Source of the DNA: Streptomyces sp. ASQP_92
GTDB lineage: Bacteria > Actinomycetota > Actinomycetes > Streptomycetales > Streptomycetaceae
Assembly (NCBI RefSeq): GCF_025399895.1
Contig: NZ_JAODUA010000001.1
Coordinates: 1,178,001-1,242,000, forward strand
DNA: 64,000 bases
Direction of reading: 5' to 3'
In this document: positions 54,380 to 63,817 of the stretch, piece by piece
Numbering within the stretch: the first letter of the stretch is position 1
How the letters are laid out: every line of letters starts with the position of its first letter
Notes under the pieces: model-generated
What the model saw: the letters and a program-made list of their open reading frames with translations, nothing else
Told to the model about the DNA's origin: nothing
Databases searched by the model: none
Program-made: the position numbers and the translations under genes

Positions 54380-55162
54380 TCAGGCGGACGCCGGTGGGTA
54401 CAGCGACCGCGGCAGCCGGGAGGCGGCCGCCGCGTCCAGGAGCCACAGCGTGCGGGCCCGGCCGTAGGCGCCGGCCGCGGGGGCCTGCACCTCGCCCGCG
54501 CCCGACAGGGCTATCGCCGCGGCGTGCGCCTTGTCCTCGCCCGCCGCGAGCAGCCACACCTCGCGGGCCGCCCGGATCGCCGGGAGGGTGAGCGAGATCC
54601 GGGTGGGCGGCGGCTTCGGAGCGCCGTGCACCCCGACGACCGTCCGCTCGGTCTCCCGCACCCCGGGCAACTCCGGGAACAGCGACGCCACATGGGTGTC
54701 CGGGCCGACGCCCAGCATCAGCACGTCGAACGTCGGCACCCGGCCGTGGTCCTCGGGCCCCGACGCCTCGGCGAGCTCCGCCGCGTAGGCGGCGGCCGCC
54801 GCGTCCGCGTCCGTGCCGTGGGCGCCGCCCGAGGCGGGCATCGCGTGCACCCGCTTGGGATCGAGCGGCACCGCGTCGAGCAGCGCCGCACGCGCCTGGG
54901 TGTAGTTGCGCTCGGGATCGTCCTCGGGGACGAAACGCTCGTCACCCCACCACAGGTCCAGACGCGACCAGTCGATCGCGTCCCGGGCCGGGGAGGAGGC
55001 CAGCGCCGCGAGCAGCCCGTTGCCGTTGCGGCCGCCCGTCAGGACCACGGACGCCGAGCCGCGCGCGGCCTGGGCGTCCACGACCTTCGTGATCAGCCGG
55101 GCCGCGGCGGCCTGCGCCATCAGCTCCTTGTCGCGGTGGACGACGAGCTGAGGCGTGCTCAC
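54380..55162 (-). CDS. pgl: 6-Phosphogluconolactonase
   Basis: A 260-residue SOL/DevB-type lactonase that hydrolyses 6-phosphogluconolactone to 6-phosphogluconate. Family parts: the N-terminus TPQLVVHRDKELMAQAAAAR, the sugar-phosphate site ASVVLTGGRNGNGLLAAL (about 36-53), DWSRLDLWWGDERFVPEDDP with SxxNY (ERNYTQARAALLD) following (about 66-100), and FDVLMLGVGPDTHVASLFPE (about 146-165) with the catalytic His. In GGRNGNG the usual Ser/Thr residues are partly replaced. It is the last gene of the pentose phosphate operon, with its GTG start overlapping the opcA stop by four bases. Confidence 0.93.
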   Translation of the reverse strand: MSTPQLVVHRDKELMAQAAAARLITKVVDAQAARGSASVVLTGGRNGNGLLAALASSPARDAIDWSRLDLWWGDERFVPEDDPERNYTQARAALLDAVPLDPKRVHAMPASGGAHGTDADAAAAAYAAELAEASGPEDHGRVPTFDVLMLGVGPDTHVASLFPELPGVRETERTVVGVHGAPKPPPTRISLTLPAIRAAREVWLLAAGEDKAHAAAIALSGAGEVQAPAAGAYGRARTLWLLDAAAASRLPRSLYPPASA

Positions 55163-56184
55163 TTGGCCGCTGCCTTCTTGGCCGGAGCCGCCTTCTTCGC
55201 TGGAGCCTCCTTGGCCTGCGCGTCCTCCGTGGCGACGGGCGCGGCCTTGCCCCCGGAACCCTCACCGAGGCGGTCCACGCCGTACTTCAGCGCGGAGGCG
55301 TAGGTGTCGTCCGGGTCGAGACGGCGCAGCTCCTCCGCGATGAGCTCGGCGGTCTCGCGGCGCTTCAACGCCACCGCGCGGTCCGGCTGGCCCTGCATGG
55401 AGAGCGTGGCCAGCGAGCCGTCGGCCCGGTCCAGGACGATCGGGCCGCAGTCCGTCTCCATGCGGACCGCGGTGAGGCCGGGACCCCCCGAGGGGGAGCG
55501 CTTGACCGGCACGTTCAGCCGGTCGGCGAGCCACATGCCGAGCAGTTCACAGCTCGGGTTGAACTCCTCGCCCTCCACCTCGACGGAGGTCACCTTGCAG
55601 GCGACCTGGTCGAGGGCCGCGGCCAGCATCGAGCGCCAGGGCGTGATGCGGGTCCACGACAGGTCGGTGTCGCCGGGGGTGTAGGCCTCGGCGCGCGCGG
55701 TCAGCTCCTTGATGGGCTGCTCGGAGGTGTAGGTGTCCGTCACCCGGCGCTGGGCGAGCGCGCCCAGCGGGTCCTGCGCCGGGTCGACCGGCGCGTTCAC
55801 CGGCCACCAGACGACGACCGGCGCGTCCGGAAGCAGCAGCGGCAGGACCACCGACTGGGCGTGGTTGAGCACCTCGCCGTACAGCCGCAGGATCACCGTC
55901 TCGCCGGTGCCCGCGTCCGCGCCGACCCGCACCTCCGCGTCGAGGCGGGAGCTGGTGCGGTCGCGGGGCGAGCGCGAGACCCGCTTGATGACGACGAGGG
56001 TGCGCGAGGGGTGCTCGCGCGAGGCGTCGCCGGCCGCGCGCAGGGCGTCGTAGGCGTTCTCCTCGTCGGTGACGATGACGAGGGTGAGCACCATGCCGAC
56101 GGCCGGCGTGCCGACCGCCCGGCGGCCCTGCACGAGCGCCTTGTTGATCTTGCTGGCCGTGGTGTCCGTAAGGTCGATCTTCAT
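55159..56184 (-). CDS. opcA: Glucose-6-phosphate dehydrogenase assembly protein OpcA
   Basis: A 341-residue OpcA, a protein found in actinobacteria and cyanobacteria that activates glucose-6-phosphate dehydrogenase by helping its oligomers form. Conserved segments: MKIDLTDTTASKINKALVQG, TLVIVTDEENAYDALRAA, RTLVVIKRVSRSPRDRTSRL-like stretch, VLPLLLPDAPVVVWWPVNAP (about 120-139), DTDLSWTRITPWRSMLAAAL (about 180), and LLGMWLADRLNVPVKRSP. The last 25 residues are a Lys/Ala/Pro tail ([16 protein letters not shown]) that resembles the UvrA tail in this window. It is translated with its partner: its ATG overlaps the zwf stop (ATGA), and its own stop overlaps pgl. Confidence 0.93.
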   Translation of the reverse strand: MKIDLTDTTASKINKALVQGRRAVGTPAVGMVLTLVIVTDEENAYDALRAAGDASREHPSRTLVVIKRVSRSPRDRTSSRLDAEVRVGADAGTGETVILRLYGEVLNHAQSVVLPLLLPDAPVVVWWPVNAPVDPAQDPLGALAQRRVTDTYTSEQPIKELTARAEAYTPGDTDLSWTRITPWRSMLAAALDQVACKVTSVEVEGEEFNPSCELLGMWLADRLNVPVKRSPSGGPGLTAVRMETDCGPIVLDRADGSLATLSMQGQPDRAVALKRRETAELIAEELRRLDPDDTYASALKYGVDRLGEGSGGKAAPVATEDAQAKEAPAKKAAPAKKAAAK

Positions 56185-57713
56185 GGCCGACGCCAGCTCC
56201 GTCCGTCTCGTGCGAGCATTTCGTCCGCCTCGTCCGGGCCCCAGGTCCCCGAGGGGTACTGGGCGGGCTTGCCGTGGGTGTCCCAGTACTTCTCGATCGG
56301 GTCGAGGATCTTCCAGGACAGCTCCACCTCCTCCACGCGCGGGAAGAGGTTGGAGTCGCCCAACAGGACGTCCAGGATGAGGCGTTCGTAGGCCTCCGGG
56401 CTCGACTCCGTGAAGGACTCGCCGTAGGCGAAGTCCATGGAGACGTCCCGGACCTCCATCGAGGTGCCCGGCACCTTGGAGCCGAAGCGCACGGTCACGC
56501 CCTCGTCCGGCTGCACCCGGATGACCAGGGCGTTCTGCCCCAGCTCTTCCGTGGCGGTGTGGTCGAAGGGGGAGTGCGGGGCGCGCTGGAAGACCACCGC
56601 GATCTCCGTGACGCGCCGGCCGAGCCGCTTGCCGGTGCGCAGGTAGAACGGGACGCCCGCCCAGCGGCGGTTGTCGATCTCCAGCTTGATCGCGGCATAG
56701 GTGTCGGTCTTCGACTTGGGGTCGATGCCGTCTTCCTGGAGGTAGCCGACGGCCTTCTCGCCGCCCTGCCACCCGGCCGCGTACTGCGCGCGCACCGTGT
56801 CCTTGCCGAGGTCCTTGGGCAGCCGTACCGCACCCAGCACCTTGGTCTTCTCGGCCGCGAGCGCGTCCGCGTCGAAGGAGGCGGGCTCCTCCATCGCGGT
56901 CAGCGCGAGCAGCTGGAGCAGGTGGTTCTGGATGACGTCACGGGCCGCGCCGATGCCGTCGTAGTAGCCGGCCCGGCCACCGATGCCGATGTCCTCGGCC
57001 ATGGTGATCTGCACGTGGTCGACGTAGGAGCGGTTCCACAGCGGCTCGAACATGGTGTTCGCGAACCGCAGGGCCAGGATGTTCTGAACGGTCTCCTTGC
57101 CCAGGTAGTGGTCGATCCGGAAGACCTCGTCGGGCGGGAAGACCTCGTGCACGACCTGGTTGAGCTCCTCGGCGGAGACCAGGTCGTGGCCGAACGGCTT
57201 CTCGATGACCGCACGGCGCCAGGCGCCGTTCTTCTGGTCGGCCAGACCGTGCTTCTTGAGCTGCTGGACGACCTTGGGGAAGAACTTCGGCGGCACGGAC
57301 AGGTAGAAGGCGAAGTTGCCGCCCGTGCCCTGCGCCTTGTCGAGCTCCTCGATCGTCGACTTCAGCGTCTCGAACGCGTCGTCGTCGGCGAAGTCGCCCT
57401 GGACGAAGCGCATCCCCTGGATGAGCTGCTGCCAGACCTCCTCGCGGAACGGCGTACGGGCGTGCGCCTTGACCGCGTCGTGGACCTCCTGCGCGAAGTC
57501 CTCGTCCTGCCACTCGCGGCGGGCGAAGCCGATCAGGGAAAAGCCCGGCGGCAGCAGACCCCGGTTGGCGAGGTCATAGACGGCGGGCATCAACTTTTTA
57601 CGGGACAAATCGCCCGTGACGCCGAAGATCACCAGACCCGACGGCCCCGCGATGCGCGGGAGCCGTCGGTCTGCGGCGTCACGAAGCGGGTTCGCTTCGC
57701 GAATCGCGGTCAA
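56181..57713 (-). CDS. zwf: Glucose-6-phosphate 1-dehydrogenase
   Basis: A 510-residue G6PDH, which oxidises glucose 6-phosphate to the lactone with NADP+ as first enzyme of the oxidative pentose phosphate pathway. The N-terminal dinucleotide site is LVIFGVTGDLSRKKLMPAVY (about 27-46), followed by RRAVIEKPFGHDLVSAEEL, the catalytic RIDHYLGKETVQNILALRFA (about 195-214), EDIGIGGRAGYYDGIGAARD, and WAGVPFYLRTGKRLGRRVTE. The start appears to be TTG 57713, three bases after the tal stop, with GGAGGC upstream; a later in-frame start is less likely because NPLRDAADRRLPRIAGPSG is conserved. It sits between tal and its activator opcA. Confidence 0.96.
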   Translation of the reverse strand: MTAIREANPLRDAADRRLPRIAGPSGLVIFGVTGDLSRKKLMPAVYDLANRGLLPPGFSLIGFARREWQDEDFAQEVHDAVKAHARTPFREEVWQQLIQGMRFVQGDFADDDAFETLKSTIEELDKAQGTGGNFAFYLSVPPKFFPKVVQQLKKHGLADQKNGAWRRAVIEKPFGHDLVSAEELNQVVHEVFPPDEVFRIDHYLGKETVQNILALRFANTMFEPLWNRSYVDHVQITMAEDIGIGGRAGYYDGIGAARDVIQNHLLQLLALTAMEEPASFDADALAAEKTKVLGAVRLPKDLGKDTVRAQYAAGWQGGEKAVGYLQEDGIDPKSKTDTYAAIKLEIDNRRWAGVPFYLRTGKRLGRRVTEIAVVFQRAPHSPFDHTATEELGQNALVIRVQPDEGVTVRFGSKVPGTSMEVRDVSMDFAYGESFTESSPEAYERLILDVLLGDSNLFPRVEEVELSWKILDPIEKYWDTHGKPAQYPSGTWGPDEADEMLARDGRSWRRP

Positions 57714-57716
57714 GAT

Positions 57717-58835
57717 TTACGCCTCCGAGGGTGCGAGGCGCTTGAGCTCCGCCTCGGTGGACTTGAGCAGGTCGTTCCAGGCGCCCTCGAACTTCTCGAC
57801 GCCCTCGTCCTCCAGGAGCTGCACGACCTCGTCGTAGGAGATGCCCAGCTTCTCGACGGCGTCGAGGTCGGCGCGGGCCTGCTCGTACGTGCCGGTCACC
57901 GTGTCGCCGGTGATCTGGCCGTGGTCGGCGGTGGCCTCCAAGGTGGCCTCCGGCATGGTGTTCACCGTGTTGGGCGCGACCAGGTCGTCCACGTACAGGG
58001 TGTCCTTGTACGCCTTGTCCTTCACGCCCGTCGAGGCCCACAGGGGGCGCTGCTTGTTGGCGTGCGCCTTGTCGAGGGCGGCCCAGCGCTCCGAGGAGAA
58101 GACCTCCTCGTACGCCTGGTAGGCCAGGCGCGCGTTGGCGAGACCGGCCTTGCCGCGGGCGGCCTTGGCCTCGTCGGTGCCGAGCGCGTCGATCCGCTTG
58201 TCGATCTCGGTGTCCACGCGGGACACGAAGAAGGACGCCACGGAGTGGATCTTCGAGAGGTCCAGGCCGCGCTCCTTGGCCTTCTCCAGGCCGGCGAGGT
58301 AGGCGTCCATGACCTTGCGGTAGCGCTCGAGGGAGAAGATCAGCGTGACGTTGACGCTGATGCCGAGACCGATCGTCTCGGTGATCGCCGGCAGACCCGC
58401 CTCGGTGGCCGGGATCTTGATGAGCGTGTTCGGCCGGTCCACCAGCCAGGCGAGCTGCTTGGCCTCGGCGACCGTGGCGCGGGTGTTGTGCGCCAGGCGC
58501 GGGTCGACCTCGATGGAGACCCGGCCGTCCTGGCCGTCCGTGGCGTCGAAGACCGGGCGCAGGATGTCGGCGGCGTCCCTCACGTCAGCCGTCGTGATCA
58601 TGCGGATGGCCTCTTCGACGGTGACCTCACGGGCCGCGAGGTCGGTGAGCTGGGTGTCGTAGCCGTCACCCTGGCTGATCGCCTTCTGGAAGATCGACGG
58701 GTTGGTCGTGACGCCCACCACGTGCGACTGGTCGATCAGCTCGGCCAGGTTGCCGGACGTGATCCGCTTGCGCGACAGGTCGTCGAGCCAGATCGCGACG
58801 CCTTCGTCGGAGAGGCGCTTGAGTGCGTCTGTCAT
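57717..58835 (-). CDS. tal: Transaldolase
   Basis: A 372-residue transaldolase of the long actinobacterial type (TalB-like subfamily 2). It transfers a dihydroxyacetone unit from sedoheptulose 7-phosphate to glyceraldehyde 3-phosphate through a Schiff-base lysine. Motifs: [40 protein letters not shown] (about 37-56), [20 protein letters not shown] (about 103-122), [20 protein letters not shown] with the catalytic Lys near 141, and [23 protein letters not shown] 58835 has AGGAGAT eight bases upstream. It lies between tkt and zwf. Confidence 0.96.
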   Translation of the reverse strand: MTDALKRLSDEGVAIWLDDLSRKRITSGNLAELIDQSHVVGVTTNPSIFQKAISQGDGYDTQLTDLAAREVTVEEAIRMITTADVRDAADILRPVFDATDGQDGRVSIEVDPRLAHNTRATVAEAKQLAWLVDRPNTLIKIPATEAGLPAITETIGLGISVNVTLIFSLERYRKVMDAYLAGLEKAKERGLDLSKIHSVASFFVSRVDTEIDKRIDALGTDEAKAARGKAGLANARLAYQAYEEVFSSERWAALDKAHANKQRPLWASTGVKDKAYKDTLYVDDLVAPNTVNTMPEATLEATADHGQITGDTVTGTYEQARADLDAVEKLGISYDEVVQLLEDEGVEKFEGAWNDLLKSTEAELKRLAPSEA

Positions 58836-58870
58836 GAGAATTGCATCTCCTACTAGTTCGTATACCGGCG

Positions 58871-60958
58871 TCAGCGCTTGGCGGCGTCGAGGGATTCCCG
58901 GGCGGCGGCGGCCACGTGCTCGGCGGTGAAGCCGAACTCCTGGAAGAGGACCTTGCCGTCGGCCGAAGCGCCGAAGTGCTCGAGCGAGACGATGCGGCCC
59001 GCGTCACCCACGAAGCGGTGCCAGGTCAGACCGATGCCGGCCTCGACCGCGACCCGCGCCCTGACCGACGGCGGCAGCACGCTGTCCTTGTACGCCTGGT
59101 CCTGCTCCTCGAACCACTCCACGCACGGCATCGAGACCACACGGGTCGGGATGCCGGCGGCCTGGAGTTCCTCGCGCGCGCCGACGGCGAGCTGGACCTC
59201 GGAGCCGGTGCCGATGAGCACGACCTGCGCGTCGCCGCCCTCGGCCTCCACAAGCACGTAACCACCCTTGGCGGCGGCCTCGTTGACCTCGTACGTCGGC
59301 ACGCCCTGGCGGGTCAGCACGAGGCCGTGCGGGGCCCCCTTGCCGAACACCTTGGTGTAGCGCTTGAGGATCTCGCGCCAGGCGATGGCGGTCTCGTTGG
59401 CGTCCGCGGGGCGGACCACGTTGAGGCCGGGGATCGCGCGCAGCGAGGCCAGGTGCTCCACCGGCTGGTGGGTGGGGCCGTCCTCGCCGAGGCCGATCGA
59501 GTCGTGCGTCCACACGTACGTCACCGGCAGGTGCATCAGCGCGGAAAGGCGCACCGCGTTGCGCATGTAGTCGGAGAACACCAGGAAGGTGCCGCCGTAG
59601 ATGCGGGTGTGGCCGTGCAGCGCGATGCCGTTCATCTCCGCGGCCATGGAGTGCTCGCGGATGCCGAAGTGCACGGTGCGGCCGTACGGGTCGGCCTCCG
59701 TCAGCGGGTTGCCGGACGGCAGGAACGACGACGTCTTGTCGATGGTCGTGTTGTTCGAGCCCGCGAGGTCGGCGGAGCCGCCCCACAGCTCGGGCATGAC
59801 CGCGCCGAGCGCCTGGAGCACCTTGCCGGAGGCGGCGCGGGTGGCGACGCCCTTGCCCGTCTCGAAGACCGGGAGGTGCGACTCCCAGCCCTCGGGCAGC
59901 TCGCCCGCGTTGATGCGGTCGAACTCGGCGGCGCGCTCGGGGTTGGCGGTGCGCCAGGCGGCGAAGGACTTCTCCCACTCCGCCTTGGCCTCACGGCCGC
60001 GGTCCAGGGCCCCGCGGGTGTGCGCGAGGACCTCGTCGGCGACCTCGAAGGACTTCTCCGGGTCGAAGCCGAGAACGCGCTTGGTGGCCGCCACCTCGTC
60101 GTCGCCGAGCGCCGAGCCGTGCGCGGCCTCGGTGTTCTGGGCGTTGGGCGCGGGCCAGGCGATGATCGAGCGCATCGCGATGAACGACGGCCGGTCGGTG
60201 ACCGCCTTGGCGGCCTCGATCGCGTCGTACAGCGCCTCGGGGTCCAGGTCGCCGTCCGGCTTGGGCGCGACGCGCTGGACGTGCCAGCCGTAGGCCTCGT
60301 ACCGCTTGACGGTGTCCTCGGAGACCGCGGTCTCGGTGTCGCCCTCGATCGAGATGTGGTTGTCGTCCCACAGGAGGATCAGGTTGCCGAGCTTCTGGTG
60401 TCCGGCCAGCGAGGACGCCTCGGAGGAGATGCCCTCCTGGAGGCAGCCGTCACCGGCGATGGCGAACACGAAGTGGTCGAACGGGGAGGTGCCGGGGGCG
60501 GCCTCCGGGTCGAACAGGCCGCGCTCGTAGCGGGCGGCCATCGCCATGCCCACCGCGTTGGCGACACCCTGGCCCAGCGGGCCGGTGGTCGTCTCGACGC
60601 CGGTGGTGTGGCCGTACTCCGGGTGGCCGGGGGTCTTGGAACCCCAGGTGCGGAACGCCTTGAGGTCATCCAGCTCCAGGCCGAAACCGGCCAGGTAGAG
60701 CTGGATGTAGAGGGTCAGGGACGAGTGGCCCGCGGAGAGAACGAAGCGGTCGCGTCCGACCCAGTCGGCGTCCGCCGGGTCGTGCCGCATCACCTTCTGG
60801 AAGAGGGTGTACGCGGCCGGGGACAGGCTCATCGCCGTACCTGGATGGCCGTTGCCGACCTTCTGTACAGCATCCGCGGCCAGGACGCGGCCGGTGTCTA
60901 CGGCCCGCTGGTCGAGCTCGGTCCACTCGAGGTCTGTGGTGGTCGGCTTGGTGCTCAC
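58871..60958 (-). CDS. tkt: Transketolase
   Basis: A 695-residue thiamine-diphosphate transketolase, the normal length. It moves two-carbon units between ketose and aldose phosphates. Motifs: [20 protein letters not shown] (about 29-48, substrate His), [40 protein letters not shown] (ThDP/Mg site G-D-G, about 163-182), [36 protein letters not shown] (about 430, with the catalytic Glu), [20 protein letters not shown] (His and Asp) and [20 protein letters not shown]. The GTG start at 60958 is downstream of GGAGAGGAG. It opens the tkt-tal-zwf-opcA-pgl unit, which makes pentoses, erythrose 4-phosphate and NADPH. Confidence 0.97.
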   Translation of the reverse strand: MSTKPTTTDLEWTELDQRAVDTGRVLAADAVQKVGNGHPGTAMSLSPAAYTLFQKVMRHDPADADWVGRDRFVLSAGHSSLTLYIQLYLAGFGLELDDLKAFRTWGSKTPGHPEYGHTTGVETTTGPLGQGVANAVGMAMAARYERGLFDPEAAPGTSPFDHFVFAIAGDGCLQEGISSEASSLAGHQKLGNLILLWDDNHISIEGDTETAVSEDTVKRYEAYGWHVQRVAPKPDGDLDPEALYDAIEAAKAVTDRPSFIAMRSIIAWPAPNAQNTEAAHGSALGDDEVAATKRVLGFDPEKSFEVADEVLAHTRGALDRGREAKAEWEKSFAAWRTANPERAAEFDRINAGELPEGWESHLPVFETGKGVATRAASGKVLQALGAVMPELWGGSADLAGSNNTTIDKTSSFLPSGNPLTEADPYGRTVHFGIREHSMAAEMNGIALHGHTRIYGGTFLVFSDYMRNAVRLSALMHLPVTYVWTHDSIGLGEDGPTHQPVEHLASLRAIPGLNVVRPADANETAIAWREILKRYTKVFGKGAPHGLVLTRQGVPTYEVNEAAAKGGYVLVEAEGGDAQVVLIGTGSEVQLAVGAREELQAAGIPTRVVSMPCVEWFEEQDQAYKDSVLPPSVRARVAVEAGIGLTWHRFVGDAGRIVSLEHFGASADGKVLFQEFGFTAEHVAAAARESLDAAKR

Positions 60959-61022
60959 CCTGAGTCAGGGCTCCTCTCCACATGTCGTATCCCGGTGACT
61001 GAGGGCGCACCGGGCGTTGTCG

Positions 61023-61028
61023 AGCCTA
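61023..61028 (-). promoter_or_regulatory. -10 candidate (TAGGCT) for the pentose phosphate operon
   Basis: TAGGCT on the minus strand lies 65 bases upstream of the tkt start. The 313-base gap 60959-61271 between tkt and ctaB is divergent-promoter DNA; nothing else is recognised in it apart from C/G-rich runs near 61130-61155. Confidence 0.4.
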
Positions 61029-61172
61029 CCCCTGCCCGAACGCTCACTTTTTCGACTGCCTGCACGCTGAGACGGACAGCTCCAGGGTGCCGGGGAGCCA
61101 TGAAATCCGCCTCCCGGCGAACCACCCCCAACACGACCCCACCCCCGGGGAGGGCGGCGTATGGGCAACGTC

Positions 61173-61178
61173 TAGAGT
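61173..61178 (+). promoter_or_regulatory. -10 candidate (TAGAGT) for ctaB
   Basis: TAGAGT lies about 94 bases before the ctaB start and fits TANNNT. The -35 region is unclear. Confidence 0.4.
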
Positions 61179-61271
61179 GGCGTGGTACGCGCAAGTCTTT
61201 ACCGGGCCTTCACGTCCGGGAACATCCCGGATCACCGGGGACTTGCTGGGAATTCTCTGTCAGGGGTGTGC

Positions 61272-62219
61272 GTGACGGCCGTCGAGTCCCGACCCGCAGG
61301 GGTCGTCTTGACTCCCAGCCCGGGGGGCCATCGGCCATTCGGGGCCCGCGTCAAGGCCTTTGTGGCGCTGACCAAGCCACGAATCATCGAACTGCTCCTC
61401 ATCACCACCATTCCGGTGATGTTCCTCGCCGAACAGGGCGTCCCCCCGCTGTGGCTGGTCTTCGCCACCACTCTGGGCGGGTACCTCTCGGCGGGCGGCG
61501 CAAACGCCCTGAACATGTACATCGACCGCGACATCGACGCGCTGATGGACCGCACCTCGCAGCGGCCCCTGGTGACCGGCATGGTCTCGCCGCGCGAGTG
61601 CCTGGTCTTCGGCATCTCGCTCGCCGTCGTCTCCACGCTGTGGTTCGGGCTGCTCGTCAACTGGCTCTCGGCCGCGCTCTCACTCGGCGCCCTGCTCTTC
61701 TACGTCGTCGTGTACACGATGATCCTCAAGCGCCGCACCTCACAGAACATCGTCTGGGGCGGCATCGCGGGCTGCCTGCCGGTGCTCATCGGCTGGTCCT
61801 CGGTCACCAACTCGATGTCCTGGGCGCCGGTCATCCTGTTCCTCGTCATGTTCTTCTGGACGCCGCCGCACTACTGGCCGCTGTCCATGAAGGTCAGGGA
61901 GGACTACGCGCGGGTCGGCGTGCCGATGCTGCCGGTGGTCGCCTCCAACAAGGTGGTGGCCCGCCAGATCGTGCTCTACAGCTGGGTGATGGTCGCCGTC
62001 TCGCTGCTGCTCACCCCGCTCGGCTACACCGGCTGGTTCTACACGGCCGTCGCGCTGGTCTCCGGCGGCTGGTGGCTGTGGGAGGCGCACGCGCTCCAGT
62101 CCCGCGCCAAGAACGAGGCGACCGGCACCAAGCTGAAGGAAATGCGGCTCTTCCACTGGTCGATCACGTATGTGTCGCTGCTGTTCGTGGCCGTCGCGGT
62201 GGACCCGTTCCTGCGCTGA
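61272..62219 (+). CDS. ctaB: Protoheme IX farnesyltransferase (heme O synthase)
   Basis: A 315-residue UbiA-fold prenyltransferase with about nine helices. It attaches a farnesyl group to heme B to give heme O for cytochrome oxidase. The first Mg/prenyl-diphosphate motif is [20 protein letters not shown] (about 80-99) with RPLVTG directly after. The second is [20 protein letters not shown] (about 152-171), and [20 protein letters not shown] carries the family's conserved heme-side residues. GTG 61272 is used because AGGGG is five bases upstream; GTG 61266 is possible. It is divergent from tkt. The ctaA end 1.6 kb downstream, for the next step, supports the assignment. Confidence 0.95.
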   Translation: MTAVESRPAGVVLTPSPGGHRPFGARVKAFVALTKPRIIELLLITTIPVMFLAEQGVPPLWLVFATTLGGYLSAGGANALNMYIDRDIDALMDRTSQRPLVTGMVSPRECLVFGISLAVVSTLWFGLLVNWLSAALSLGALLFYVVVYTMILKRRTSQNIVWGGIAGCLPVLIGWSSVTNSMSWAPVILFLVMFFWTPPHYWPLSMKVREDYARVGVPMLPVVASNKVVARQIVLYSWVMVAVSLLLTPLGYTGWFYTAVALVSGGWWLWEAHALQSRAKNEATGTKLKEMRLFHWSITYVSLLFVAVAVDPFLR

Positions 62220-62240
62220 CCGAGCCGTCCGCACGACGTC

Positions 62241-62276
62241 GAGGGGCCAGTGGCGCAAGCCACTGGCCCCTCTTGT
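62241..62276 (+). terminator. Terminator of ctaB
   Basis: GAGGGGCCAGTGGC (62241-62254) pairs perfectly with GCCACTGGCCCCTC (62259-62272) with a GCAA tetraloop, followed by TTGT. Confidence 0.9.
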
Positions 62277-62298
62277 CGCTCCCGGATCTACCCGCTAG

Positions 62299-62304
62299 TA
62301 GCAT
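62299..62304 (+). promoter_or_regulatory. -10 element (TAGCAT) of the small conserved gene
   Basis: TAGCAT ends six bases before ATG 62311, and no Shine-Dalgarno is present, so a leaderless mRNA is likely. Confidence 0.45.
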
Positions 62305-62310
62305 CGCGGC

Positions 62311-62652
62311 ATGGCAGACACCCAGGTTGACGAGAAGCAGGCCGCGGCGGCCGAACGGCACGCGGCCAAGCTGGCCCGGCGGATCGACTCCTTCGCCAAG
62401 GAGCACGGCGGCGCCGAGGGCCAGGTCGCGTACATCGGGCAGAAGGGCGCCCGCATCGTCCTGGTGGGCGAGGACGGCGGCTGGGGCGACCTGGTGGCCC
62501 CGAGCCACGCCGTCGCGATGAGCGCCGTCGAGAAGTCCGGGATCACCGTCCACGAGGACTTCGACGGTGAGTTCGCGGCCAAGGTGAAGACCGGCCCCTA
62601 CGAGTGGTCGCGCATGGCCGGCATCCAGCTCGGCGGTCCGAAGAACGGCTGA
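62311..62652 (+). CDS. Small conserved protein of unknown function
   Basis: A 113-residue soluble protein without signal peptide or membrane segment. The N-terminal third is a charged, Ala/Lys-rich helix (EKQAAAAERHAAKLARRIDS). The rest alternates short strands and helices (QVAYIGQKGARIVLVGED, WGDLVAPSHAVAMSAVEKSG, YEWSRMAGIQLGG). From memory it is conserved in Streptomyces at this position near ctaB, but no function is known to me. Its coding composition is normal for the region. It is probably monocistronic because a strong terminator precedes it and a folded leader follows. Confidence 0.8.
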   Translation: MADTQVDEKQAAAAERHAAKLARRIDSFAKEHGGAEGQVAYIGQKGARIVLVGEDGGWGDLVAPSHAVAMSAVEKSGITVHEDFDGEFAAKVKTGPYEWSRMAGIQLGGPKNG

Positions 62653-62674
62653 GCAGCCCGCGAGCAACACCGAT

Positions 62675-62728
62675 CCGGGGCTCACCCGTTAGGAGGGGTA
62701 CAAGCGCCTCCATCCCTGGGAGCCCCGG
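62675..62728 (+). promoter_or_regulatory. Nested hairpin covering the start of the amidohydrolase gene
   Basis: CCGGGGCTC (62675-62683) pairs perfectly with GAGCCCCGG (62720-62728), which ends on the base before ATG 62729. Inside, GGAGG (62692-62696) can pair with CCTCC (62707-62711). It could be a terminator for the upstream gene or a leader that controls translation. Confidence 0.6.
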
Positions 62729-63817
62729 ATGATCGACACCCCGAGCCTGGTGGACCAGTACTGCCACGGCGTGCTGCGTACCGAGCTCGGCCTCGGCACC
62801 TTCGAGACGGCGCTCGGCCGCACCGGAACCCTGCCCGCGCCCGGCACCACGTTCTTCGACACCCAGACCGGCTTCGCGGTACGCCGCTGGTGCCCACCGC
62901 TCCTCGGCCTGGAGCCGCACTGCCCCCCGGCCCGCTATCTGGCCCGCCGCCGCGAGCTCGGCGTGCTGGAGTCGGGCAGGCGGCTGCTCAGGGGCTCCGG
63001 GATCTCCACCTATCTGGTCGACACCGGGCTGCCCGGGGACCTCACCGCCCCGCACGAGATCGCCGCGGCCGGCGCCGCCGACGCCCACGAGATCGTGCGT
63101 CTGGAACTCCTCGCCGAGCAGGTCGCCGACACCTCCGGGACCGTCGAGTCCTTCCTCGCCAACCTCGCCGAGGCCCTGCACACCGCGGCCTCGTCCGCGG
63201 TCGCCTTCGCCTCGGTGAGCGGCGCCCGCGAGGGGCTCGACCCGCGGCCGCCGGGCCCGGGGGAGGTGCGCGGGGCGGCGGGGCGGTGGCTGGACGGCCG
63301 GCGCAAGCACGGCCGCCTGCGGGACCCGGTGCTCCTGCGCCACCTGCTGTGGAGCGCCGTCGCGTGCGGGCGGCCGCTCCAGCTCCAGGTGGGGATGGCC
63401 GACCCCATGCCGCTCGCCGGATTCGCGGAAGCGACGTGCGGGCTCGGCACCGATCTGGTGCTGCTGCACGGCTATCCGTACCACCGCCAGGCCGCCCATC
63501 TCGCCAGCGTCCATCCGCATGTGTACGCGGACGTGGGGCCCGCCCTGGTGCGGACGGGGGCGCGGGCCGCGGCCGTGCTCGCCGAGATCCTGGAGCTGGC
63601 CCCCTTCGGGAAGCTGCTCTACTCCAGCGGGGCGCGCGGGCTGCCCGAACTGCATGTGGTGGGCGCGCGGCTGTTCTCGGAGGCGCTCGGCCGGGTGCTC
63701 GGCGGCTGGGTGGGCGACGGCGCCTGGTCGCGCGGCGACGCGCAGCGGGTCGCCGGGATGATCGCGGCGGGCAACGCCCGCCGCGTCTACGGCCTGTCAG
63801 GCGTGGCTGAGGGCTGA
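62729..63817 (+). CDS. FluG-like amidohydrolase-family protein
   Basis: A 362-residue TIM-barrel amidohydrolase-like protein, comparable to the N-terminal half of FluG. The start SLVDQYCHGVL contains the modified first metal-binding strand (usually H-x-H, here Q-Y-C-H). Other segments: DTQTGFAVRRWCPPLLGLEP, GISTYLVDTGLPGDL, LLRHLLWSAVACGRPLQLQV, VLLHGYPYHRQAAHLASVHP (about 248-267, His), HVYADVGPALV (Asp) and KLLYSSGARGLPELHVVGAR. Metal binding may be partial. The substrate is unknown; FluG relatives are linked to signalling and to glutamine-synthetase-like proteins. The last 21 bases overlap the convergent ctaA gene. Confidence 0.82.
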   Translation: MIDTPSLVDQYCHGVLRTELGLGTFETALGRTGTLPAPGTTFFDTQTGFAVRRWCPPLLGLEPHCPPARYLARRRELGVLESGRRLLRGSGISTYLVDTGLPGDLTAPHEIAAAGAADAHEIVRLELLAEQVADTSGTVESFLANLAEALHTAASSAVAFASVSGAREGLDPRPPGPGEVRGAAGRWLDGRRKHGRLRDPVLLRHLLWSAVACGRPLQLQVGMADPMPLAGFAEATCGLGTDLVLLHGYPYHRQAAHLASVHPHVYADVGPALVRTGARAAAVLAEILELAPFGKLLYSSGARGLPELHVVGARLFSEALGRVLGGWVGDGAWSRGDAQRVAGMIAAGNARRVYGLSGVAEG

